5,038 bases of DNA from an uncultured bacterium (lineage in GTDB: Bacteria > Actinomycetota > Coriobacteriia > Coriobacteriales > Coriobacteriaceae): NCBI GenBank assembly GCA_905215225.1, contig CAJMPM010000130.1:1-5038 (forward strand), written 5' to 3'. Positions within the stretch are counted from its first letter, which is position 1. Every line of letters starts with the position of its first letter. A model generated the notes under the pieces. The model saw only the letters and a list, made by a program, of their open reading frames with translations. It ran no database searches and was not told the DNA's origin. This document shows, piece by piece, positions 1-5,038 of this stretch. The translations under genes and the position numbers were made by a program.

Positions 1-3
1 CAG

Positions 4-44
4 AAAAAACCTGCCAAAATAAACCTGTCCCTTTTTGGCAGGTT
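4..44 (-). terminator. Intrinsic terminator of the moaA / moaC-mobB operon
   Basis: Read on the minus strand, a 12-bp perfect stem (AACCTGCCAAAA at 44-33 pairing with TTTTGGCAGGTT at 19-8) encloses a 13-nt loop. It runs into a tract of six T (complement of A4-A9). The stem begins 12 nt after the TAA stop of moaC-mobB, the expected place for the operon's rho-independent terminator. The loop holds a second CAGGTT (complement of 22-27) that could pair with the 5' AACCTG in place of the full stem, giving a smaller competing hairpin. Confidence 0.85.
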
Positions 45-56
45 CAGCGTCAAGCC

Positions 57-1361
57 TTAAAGATGGTCTTGGATGAGGTCGCAGATGGCTCGGGCGTCGT
101 TGATGTTGATGGCTCGGGTCGCGAAGCCGGCGTCGAAGGCCTGGCGTGCCAGGGCCTCGTTGCAGGCGAGGGCCAGCGTGTGACCGTCGACCAGGTCGAG
201 CGAGCTCTTGCCGCGCAGACGGTCGACACCGGATCGCGCGACGACGATGTTATCGAAGCCCTCGGTCTTGTAGCCCTCGATGATCACCACGTCGACATCG
301 TTGTAGCGCGACAGCAGCTCGCGCGCGGGCATCTCGTCCTCCTCGCGCGTGTCGGCGTACTCCGCCCAGCGCGTGGCGCAGATGAGGCCCACGTGCTTGG
401 ATCCGGCCTGGTGATGGCGCCAGGTATCCTTAGCGGGTACATCGATATCAAAGCCGTGATGCCCATGATGCTTGAGCGAACCCACGCGCAGGCCGCGGCG
501 GGTGAGCTCGGCGATAACCTTCTCGACAAGTGTGGTCTTGCCCGAGTTTTGGTAGCCGATAAACGCGATCGCGGGGACGGCCGGTGCCGGAGCTGCGGGC
601 GCGACGGCGACGGGTGCGCTCGCGGGCGCGGCACCGTCAGCGGCCACGGCCTCAACAGCAGCGGCCTGGCGTTCGGCACGATCCCACACGCCCGAGCGGC
701 CACCCTCCTTGTGCAGCAGGCGCACGTCGACGATCTCCATGCCGCGATCGACCGCCTTGCACATGTCGTAGATCGTTAGGCACGCGGCACTCGCGCCGGT
801 CAACGCCTCCATCTCAATACCCGTCTTGCCCGTCACGCCGGCCGTAACCAGCACGTGAAAGCCAACCTGCCCGTCCGCGCGCGCCGGCGCCCAGCCCTCG
901 GGCACGTCCTCGACAGGCGTCCCCGCCGGAGCGATGGGCGCAATGTCGCACTTGCTCTTGGTAATGAGCAACGGATGGCACATGGGGATGATGTCGCTCG
1001 TGCGTTTGATGGCCATAATGCCCGCCACGCGCGCGCAGGCAAGCACGTCGCCCTTTTTGGCGCGGTCCTGCAGCACCATGGCCTGCGTCTCGGGGTGCAT
1101 GAGGATGGTGCCCTCGGCGATGGCAATGCGATGGGTCTCGGCCTTGTCGGACACGTCGACCATGCGTACCTCGCCCTTGGCGTCCACGTGCGTCAGCTCG
1201 TCGCGACGGGCGTCGCGGGCGGGCTCGGTGGCGTTATCGCTCGTGGACGGCTGCGCGGACGCGTCGGCGTTACCAGCATTCGCCGCAGCCGTGACTTTGT
1301 GGGCAGACATCGCGGCCCTGCGAGCGGCCTTGGTGGCATCGGCGTACCTGCTCTTGGCCAT
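57..1361 (-). CDS. moaC-mobB: MoaC-MobB fusion: cyclic pyranopterin monophosphate synthase + MGD biosynthesis GTP-binding adaptor
   Basis: One 434-aa reading frame joins two Moco enzymes. Residues 1-55 are an Ala-rich, low-complexity extension. Residues about 57-230 are MoaC, which with MoaA converts GTP to cyclic pyranopterin monophosphate. It has KKGD (102-105), the MCHPL motif (H129), TGIEMEAL (E183, E185), the LTIYDMCK helix (D199, K202) and KEGGRSG (218-224), matching the known MoaC active-site set. Residues 231-262 are an Ala/Pro-rich linker. Residues 263-434 are MobB, which helps MobA attach GMP to molybdopterin. It has a Walker A loop GYQNSGKTT (269-277), the SLKHHGHHGFDID segment (295-307) and VIIEGYK (359-365). 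Normal lengths are about 160 aa for MoaC and 170 aa for MobB, so both domains appear complete. The start at 1361 is chosen because GGAGG lies 8 nt upstream; an in-frame start at 1406 would overlap moaA by 41 bp and add 15 residues unlike MoaC. Both domains are recognised with confidence; that they work as a stable fusion is inferred. Confidence 0.95.
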   Translation of the reverse strand: MAKSRYADATKAARRAAMSAHKVTAAANAGNADASAQPSTSDNATEPARDARRDELTHVDAKGEVRMVDVSDKAETHRIAIAEGTILMHPETQAMVLQDRAKKGDVLACARVAGIMAIKRTSDIIPMCHPLLITKSKCDIAPIAPAGTPVEDVPEGWAPARADGQVGFHVLVTAGVTGKTGIEMEALTGASAACLTIYDMCKAVDRGMEIVDVRLLHKEGGRSGVWDRAERQAAAVEAVAADGAAPASAPVAVAPAAPAPAVPAIAFIGYQNSGKTTLVEKVIAELTRRGLRVGSLKHHGHHGFDIDVPAKDTWRHHQAGSKHVGLICATRWAEYADTREEDEMPARELLSRYNDVDVVIIEGYKTEGFDNIVVARSGVDRLRGKSSLDLVDGHTLALACNEALARQAFDAGFATRAININDARAICDLIQDHL

Positions 1362-1374
1362 ATGATCATCCTCC
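1361..1374 (-). promoter_or_regulatory. Ribosome binding site of moaC-mobB inside the moaA C-terminal Gly-Gly codons
   Basis: On the minus strand the moaA end reads GGA GGA TGA (1374-1366), followed by TCAT and the ATG at 1361. The Shine-Dalgarno GGAGG (1374-1370) is made of the last two sense codons of moaA, 8 nt before the ATG. This fixes the downstream start and suggests translational coupling, since a ribosome terminating on moaA sits on the next initiation site. Confidence 0.85.
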
Positions 1375-2421
1375 GATTTGGGACATAAATCGTTGCGTGC
1401 CCTCAATTATCGCGTGTTCCTGCGGTTTGTGGGCCACGGCATCGCGCCAAATCGAAAGTACCTGCATATCATCACCACGGCGCAGCGCCTCACGCACCGA
1501 ATACTCGGCATCGCTGAACAGGCACGGACGCACGTTGCCATCGGCCGTCAGGCGCAGACGGTTGCAATTCGCACAAAAATGGTTGGACATGGCGCTAATA
1601 AAACCAACCGTTCCCGCCGCGCCCGGAAAGTGCCAATAGCGCGCAGGGCCCGCGCCGGCAGGAGCGTCGTTGATGTCGAGCGGCTCGAGCTCGCCCAGTC
1701 CCGCCGCGGTGGCCCCGGCATTGATGCGCGCTCGCAGCTCGTCGCTCGGCACGGTATCGCTCGCGTCCCACAGCTCGGGATTGAGCGCGGGCGCATGCGG
1801 GTCCACAGCGCAATGCGAGCTCGTGTGCTCATCGCCGATGGGCATGTATTCGATAAAGCGCAGGTGGATGGGGCGGTCGACGGTCAGCCGCGCGAGGGCC
1901 GCTACATCCTGGTTGAGCCGGCGCACTACAACGCAGTTGACCTTAACGGGCTCAAAGCCCCAAGCCAGCGCCGCGTCGATGCCAGCCATGGTCTGCTCGA
2001 GTCGACCCAGGCGCGTGATCTTTCCAAACAGCGTAGGGTCGAGCGTGTCGAGCGAGATGTTGACGCGGTTAAGCCCGGCATCTTTGAGCTGCGGCGCCAG
2101 CTTGGGCAGCAGGGCGCCGTTGGTGGTGAGCGAGATGTCCTCGATCTGCGGAATCGCGCGGATGTCACGAATAAGCGGGATGATACGGCGGCTGACCAGC
2201 GGCTCGCCGCCCGTCAGGCGTACGCGGCGAATGCCCTCCCCCGCCACCAAGCGCACAAAGCGGGCGATTTCCTCGGCGCTGAGCAGCTCGTCGTGCGCGC
2301 GGGGCGCCACGCCATCGGCCGGCATGCAGTAAATGCAGCGGAAATTGCACTTGTCGGTAACGGCAATGCGCAGGTAGTTGATATCGCGGCCAAAGCCGTC
2401 GTGTTGCACGTGCCCGTCCAC
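1366..2421 (-). CDS. moaA: MoaA, GTP 3',8-cyclase (radical SAM)
   Basis: This 351-aa protein carries out the first step of Moco synthesis, converting GTP to 3',8-cyclo-7,8-dihydro-GTP, the substrate of MoaC. The N-terminal radical-SAM cluster motif is C25-x3-C29-x2-C32 within TDKCNFRCIYCMP, and the SAM-binding GGEPL is at 71-75. TTNG (99-102) and NISLDTL (121-127) are further family signatures. The C-terminal substrate-side [4Fe-4S] cluster is C283, C286 and C300, with the CNRLRLT arginines (R288, R290). The chain ends in the Gly-Gly tail (350-351) known to be needed for activity in MoaA. About 17 extra residues around 198-220 lie between the MPIG strand and the next helix. The start is GTG at 2421 with GGGGAGGG ending 4-5 nt upstream, placing the DGFGRDINYLRIAVTD opening where family members begin. 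It is the first gene of the operon, 4 bp before moaC-mobB. Confidence 0.97.
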   Translation of the reverse strand: MDGHVQHDGFGRDINYLRIAVTDKCNFRCIYCMPADGVAPRAHDELLSAEEIARFVRLVAGEGIRRVRLTGGEPLVSRRIIPLIRDIRAIPQIEDISLTTNGALLPKLAPQLKDAGLNRVNISLDTLDPTLFGKITRLGRLEQTMAGIDAALAWGFEPVKVNCVVVRRLNQDVAALARLTVDRPIHLRFIEYMPIGDEHTSSHCAVDPHAPALNPELWDASDTVPSDELRARINAGATAAGLGELEPLDINDAPAGAGPARYWHFPGAAGTVGFISAMSNHFCANCNRLRLTADGNVRPCLFSDAEYSVREALRRGDDMQVLSIWRDAVAHKPQEHAIIEGTQRFMSQIGG

Positions 2422-2425
2422 GCAG

Positions 2426-2467
2426 CCCTCCCCTCACGCGGCATTTTATTCTTCGGAAAACATAATA
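2426..2467 (-). promoter_or_regulatory. Leader of moaA: strong RBS and candidate -10 box
   Basis: On the minus strand GGGGAGGG (2433-2426) is a strong Shine-Dalgarno just before the GTG start at 2421, which supports that non-ATG start. Further upstream TATTAT (2467-2462) is a plausible -10 hexamer that would give a leader of roughly 35 nt. No convincing -35 lies 16-18 bp further up, so the promoter part is tentative. The short leader leaves no room for a Moco riboswitch, and none is recognised. Confidence 0.45.
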
Positions 2468-2551
2468 CCCCACGAGAGAATCATGCCGACACCCGTACGA
2501 CAGGACAGGTCGCCTCGAACAAAACGGACCTTCCGAGCCCATCCTCAGCGC

Positions 2552-2614
2552 AAACCATCACAACATTCGATGCTTTTCCCGTTTTTGGCGAAAAACGTCG
2601 AATGTTGTGATGGT
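2552..2614. repeat. 59-bp palindromic hairpin repeat, copy A
   Basis: The core is 2555-2613. Arms CCATCACAACATTCGA (2555-2570) and TCGAATGTTGTGATGG (2598-2613) are perfect inverse complements. The stem extends inward by 8 more positions (2571-2578 with 2590-2597) with one T-G wobble and one C-A mismatch, leaving an 11-nt loop (2579-2589). An alternative inner hairpin CGTTTTT-GGCG-AAAAACG (2580-2597) is possible. The repeat lies 41 nt after the stop of the nuclease-like gene and upstream of moaA. It is too T-poor downstream on either strand to be a clear terminator. A near-identical copy lies at 3794-3856. Confidence 0.95.
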
Positions 2615-2654
2615 CTGCCTGCCCACGGCACCCCGTAGAAGGACCAAAGCGCCC

Positions 2655-3692
2655 CTAAAGGCCGCCGTCCCAGTGTCGAATCACGAATTCTCGCAGGTCG
2701 TTTTGACGTTTCTGGAACGCTTCGCTTCGGTCGCACTTAAGACCCATAGCGAGCGCGATGGCATTCATCGCCCGGTGCAATTGCAGCTGGTGGGCAAACT
2801 GAGTCCCGGTGAGGACGATCATCCTAAAGCCCAGCGCGCTCAGCACGGTCATACGCTCCGCATCCGACGCACTGCGCTGTTTATCAAGATGGTCCGAGCC
2901 GTTGTATTCAATCCCCGTACCGCTCGCAGGCGCATATACGTCGATCTCGAAATACCCGGCCTTTGCGAGATACTTGAACTCGCTGGGAACATCGACCCGA
3001 TGGTTGAGCTCGATCTTGGCGTATCCCAGCCCTCCCTGGGAACGTTTTGCTACGACCATGATTGCGGCGGCCGTCTCCATGGGCGACCGCGCGCCATCGT
3101 GCACGCGCTTGAGCACGGCGGCCGCGCGCATGACCCCCTGACGAGATCGGTTCTCATTGCAATAAGCAATCAAGTCGGCAACGGTATACCTCTGCCCCAT
3201 CTCGATATAATCGCCTGTCGACAGATGATTCAAATGGTATCGGGCGCAGATTTCGTAGCCATATTCCAGCTGCTCGGGCTCGCTCATCCACGAACCCGCT
3301 TGGACAAAGCACATGGCCTCATCAACCACTAGAAGGCCCTCTGCCACCTCGATAAGATGGCCTGGAGGTACCGGCGCCCCAAACACGTGGCACCTAAATC
3401 CAGCCGGCGTCGAGCGCTCAAAATCAAAGTTGACGAGCGTGTCGATATGATCGAGCTCTTCTCGTGGAATACCAAGCGAAACCAGATAGTCGGTAACGAT
3501 CCCAACTGCCGTTGAAGCCCTCAGCCCCTTGGCATCGAGTCCCAATTTGGGCAGGCCCGCGGTCGGCTCCGCCTCGTTAGCAAGCGAGTCCTCATCGTAT
3601 AGGCTGCTTGCTCGCGAGAGCGGCTCGGACGGGCGCGCCACGTTGTGGTACAGCCAGGCAGTCTTATGGGACAGGACGATCGGCAGGTCCAT
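2655..3692 (-). CDS. Hypothetical protein with C-terminal PD-(D/E)XK (DUF559/Vsr-like) nuclease-type domain
   Basis: This 345-aa protein has no signal peptide and no membrane segments. It is not assigned to a named gene. Residues about 1-200 hold a region starting LSHKTAWLYH, then HVFGAPVPPGHLIEV (102-116) and LEYGYEICARYHL (142-154), which resemble a family of uncharacterised Coriobacteriia proteins as I remember them. Residues about 203-300 look like the restriction-endonuclease fold of DUF559/Vsr-like proteins: SPMET (E206), YFEIDVY (D251), GIEYNGSDH (E262, with N264 where Asp is common), a DAER helix (D277, R280), then ALGFRMIVLTGTQ. An E...D...E acidic set is therefore present, but catalysis is not shown. 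AbiEi-type antitoxin-like proteins share parts of this plan, and no toxin partner gene is adjacent. The ATG at 3692 has GGAGG only 4 nt upstream. Codon use looks less GC-biased than the moa genes by eye. It is transcribed divergently from the MATE gene and is bracketed by two copies of a palindromic repeat. No clear promoter is seen upstream. Confidence 0.8.
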   Translation of the reverse strand: MDLPIVLSHKTAWLYHNVARPSEPLSRASSLYDEDSLANEAEPTAGLPKLGLDAKGLRASTAVGIVTDYLVSLGIPREELDHIDTLVNFDFERSTPAGFRCHVFGAPVPPGHLIEVAEGLLVVDEAMCFVQAGSWMSEPEQLEYGYEICARYHLNHLSTGDYIEMGQRYTVADLIAYCNENRSRQGVMRAAAVLKRVHDGARSPMETAAAIMVVAKRSQGGLGYAKIELNHRVDVPSEFKYLAKAGYFEIDVYAPASGTGIEYNGSDHLDKQRSASDAERMTVLSALGFRMIVLTGTQFAHQLQLHRAMNAIALAMGLKCDRSEAFQKRQNDLREFVIRHWDGGL

Positions 3693-3793
3693 GAGCCCTC
3701 CAATGGAGTCGGATAATCAACCTTATTCCCCTGCCCACGGGCCCACACACCTTCGTGCGCAAGAAAGCGATTCCACCCGGTCGAGTGGCAGAA

Positions 3794-3858
3794 AAACCAT
3801 CACAACATTCGATGCTTTTCCCGATTTTGGCAAAAAACGTCGAATGTTGTGATGGTTT
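3794..3858. repeat. 59-bp palindromic hairpin repeat, copy B
   Basis: The core 3797-3855 is identical to copy A at 57 of 59 positions, differing at 3824 (A for T) and 3832 (A for G), both at or beside the loop. The arms are perfect and here extend outward as AAA/TTT, giving a 19-bp outer stem (3794-3812 with 3840-3858). Read on the minus strand, the stem is followed by five T (complement of A3792-A3796), so this copy could act as a minus-strand terminator. It faces upstream sequence of the nuclease-like gene, so it would insulate that gene rather than end one. The two copies have the same orientation, judged by the asymmetric loop. Confidence 0.95.
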
Positions 3859-3938
3859 GAGGCGAGGTGAGGAGCATGGAGGGGTCAAAGCATCGTGTTC
3901 GGAGCGTGACTTTTTTCGCCCCACTGTCGACACAAACC

Positions 3939-3974
3939 TTGACTCTACAATCGTTGTAGGGTTTTCACTACACT
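3939..3974 (+). promoter_or_regulatory. Putative regulated promoter/operator of the MATE gene
   Basis: TTGACT (3939-3944) is a good -35 candidate and is followed directly by a perfect inverted repeat CTACAA-TCG-TTGTAG (3945-3959). A further half-site CTACA follows at 3968-3972. Possible -10 hexamers are TTCACT (3964-3969, 19-bp spacer, weak) or TACACT (3969-3974, better match but 24-bp spacer). A palindrome between a TTGACT -35 and an over-long spacer is the layout typical of MerR-family activated promoters, so an activator-dependent promoter is suggested. No regulator gene is in the window; MarR/TetR-type repression is an alternative. Confidence 0.5.
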
Positions 3975-4011
3975 GGTACGTAAACAAACCCAGCCAGAAA
4001 GTGCCCCGCCC

Positions 4012-5038
4012 ATGGAACACGACCTCACACGCGGCAATGTCCTTAAGACCATCGCGGTCTTTGCCCTGCCTTATATGCTCTCGTACTTTTTGCAGATGCT
4101 CTACGGCATGGCCGACCTGTACATGATGGGGCAGTTTAGCGGCGCCGCCGGCATCACCGCCGTGGGTAATGGCGCGCAGACGCTCTATATCATTACCGTG
4201 ACGCTTGTGGGCCTGGCCATGGGAACGACGGTCATCGTCGGCCACGCCGTGGGCTCGCGTCAGTTTGACCGCGCCGAGACCGCCATCGGCAACACCATTA
4301 CGCTCTTTATGGGTGTCTCGGTGGTACTGGCCGCTGTCCTGCTCGCACTGTGCCCGCAGATCGTGGCACTCATTGGCACGCCGGCCGAGGCAGTCGAAGG
4401 AACCGCCGCCTACCTGCGTATCTGCTTTGTCGGCATTCCGTTTATCGCCGCATACAACATCCTCTCGGCCATCTTTCGCGGGCTGGGCGATTCGCGCTCG
4501 CCTATGTACGTGATCGGCGTGGCATGCATCATCAACATCGCGCTCGACTTTCTGTTTATCGGCCACATGGGGCTCGGCCCCGTGGGCGCGGCGCTCGGCA
4601 CGGTAACCGCCCAGACGGCCAGCGTTGCCCTCGCGCTCGTGTGGCTCAAGAGCCGCCGCACGAACATCCACGTTAAGCGCAGCGACCTGCGCCCCCAGCC
4701 CGAGGTGCTCGGCAGCATTCTTAAGATCGGCGTGCCCGTGGCCGTGCAGGACGGCTGCATCCAGGTGGCGTTTATGTTTATCACCGTCATCGCCAACCAC
4801 CGAGGGCTCGTCGACGCCGCCGCCGTGGGCCTGGTCGAGAAGATGATCAGCTTTTTGTTCATTGTGCCGAGTTCCATGGGCGCCACCGTCAGCGCGCTCA
4901 CGGCGCAAAACGCCGGCGCGGGCAAGGGCGACCGCGCACGTCAGGTGCTCAAGGACGCCATGACGATCTCGGTGGTGTACGGCTGCCTGCTCACGGTGCT
5001 GATGTGGCTGGTGGCTCCGGCGTTTATTGGCTTTTTTG
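4012..5038 (+). CDS. MATE family efflux transporter (3' end outside window)
   Basis: The first 342 codons are present and the frame is still open at the edge; MATE proteins are usually about 440-460 aa, so roughly three quarters is seen. It is a multi-pass inner-membrane antiporter expected to export cationic drugs or metabolites in exchange for Na+ or H+. The start MEHDLTRGNVLKTIAVFALP and the first helix with LQMLYGMADLYMMGQF (28-42, D35) are typical of the family. RGLGDSRSP (156-164) is the conserved loop before the middle helices. The second half-repeat begins at LKIGVPVAVQ (237-246), and TAQNAGAGKGDRAR (297-310) matches the equivalent loop of the second half. ATG 4012 is the first in-frame start after an upstream TGA at 3940. 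It lacks a clear Shine-Dalgarno, unlike the other genes here. Substrate cannot be told from sequence. A long open frame antisense to this gene is a codon-bias shadow. Confidence 0.95.
   Translation, partial: MEHDLTRGNVLKTIAVFALPYMLSYFLQMLYGMADLYMMGQFSGAAGITAVGNGAQTLYIITVTLVGLAMGTTVIVGHAVGSRQFDRAETAIGNTITLFMGVSVVLAAVLLALCPQIVALIGTPAEAVEGTAAYLRICFVGIPFIAAYNILSAIFRGLGDSRSPMYVIGVACIINIALDFLFIGHMGLGPVGAALGTVTAQTASVALALVWLKSRRTNIHVKRSDLRPQPEVLGSILKIGVPVAVQDGCIQVAFMFITVIANHRGLVDAAAVGLVEKMISFLFIVPSSMGATVSALTAQNAGAGKGDRARQVLKDAMTISVVYGCLLTVLMWLVAPAFIGFF

Larger units (their letters stand above)
3693..4011. other. Divergent intergenic region (319 bp)
   Basis: This gap separates the left-facing nuclease-like gene from the right-facing MATE gene. 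From left to right it holds the Shine-Dalgarno of the nuclease-like gene (GGAGG on the minus strand, 3701-3697), a stretch of about 95 bp with no recognisable promoter, palindrome copy B (3794-3858), about 80 bp with nothing recognised (a T6 run at 3910-3915 lacks a convincing stem), and the promoter/operator-like sequence at 3939-3974. No credible small gene is seen. Confidence 0.7.

Noticed and set aside
1362..1406. Upstream start for moaC-mobB at 1406
   Set aside because: It would overlap the moaA end and adds residues with no MoaC similarity. The ATG at 1361 has an ideal GGAGG spacing.
1378..2610. 410-codon open frame on the plus strand antisense to moaA
   Set aside because: No recognisable domain; moaA on the other strand has every family motif. 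It also reads through the palindrome.
2422..2654. Moco riboswitch upstream of moaA
   Set aside because: The only strong secondary structure is the palindrome, which recurs at 3794-3858 away from any Moco gene. The leader from the candidate -10 is too short for a riboswitch.
2552..3858. Insertion sequence or CRISPR array based on the repeated palindrome
   Set aside because: The gene between the copies has no transposase motifs, no target-site duplications are seen, and two copies 1.2 kb apart are not a CRISPR array.
3885..3917. Possible plus-strand terminator ending in the T6 run
   Set aside because: Only a 4-bp GTCA/TGAC outer pairing is found with no good inner stem, and no plus-strand gene precedes it.
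3664..4908. 414-codon open frame on the minus strand antisense to the MATE gene
   Set aside because: Its translation is rich in His, Asp and Arg with no domain pattern, while the plus strand encodes a clear MATE protein. It is a GC-bias shadow that also runs through the palindrome and the intergenic region.

Overview
The window looks like a chromosomal segment of a GC-rich actinobacterium. Gene content, codon use and protein style best fit the Coriobacteriia, probably Collinsella or a close relative. That placement is a judgement from pattern memory, not from a database search.

Layout, left to right. (1) Positions 4-44 hold an intrinsic terminator for the minus strand. (2) Positions 57-2421 are a two-gene minus-strand operon for early and late molybdenum cofactor (Moco) synthesis. 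It starts with moaA (radical-SAM GTP 3',8-cyclase, GTG start at 2421) and continues, after only 4 bp, with one reading frame that fuses MoaC (cyclic pyranopterin monophosphate synthase) to MobB (the P-loop MGD-biosynthesis accessory protein). The Gly-Gly codons that end moaA also form the Shine-Dalgarno sequence of the fusion gene. (3) Positions 2422-2654 hold the moaA leader and the first copy of a 59-bp palindrome. (4) Positions 2655-3692 (minus) encode a 345-aa protein of unknown role whose C-terminal third looks like a PD-(D/E)XK / DUF559-Vsr-like nuclease fold. (5) Positions 3693-4011 are a divergent intergenic region with the second copy of the palindrome and a promoter/operator region facing right. 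(6) Positions 4012-5038 (plus) are the first 342 codons of a MATE-family efflux transporter, cut by the window edge.

The moaA and moaC-mobB products act in sequence. MoaA and MoaC turn GTP into cyclic pyranopterin monophosphate, and MobB assists attachment of GMP to the finished cofactor. The other Moco genes (moaD, moaE, mogA/moeA, mobA) are not in this window.

The most unusual feature is the pair of nearly identical 59-bp palindromes, in direct orientation 1242 bp apart, bracketing the nuclease-like gene as if it were a cassette. Also notable are the MoaC-MobB fusion, the dual use of the MoaA Gly-Gly codons, and the symmetric operator-like sequence before the MATE gene.
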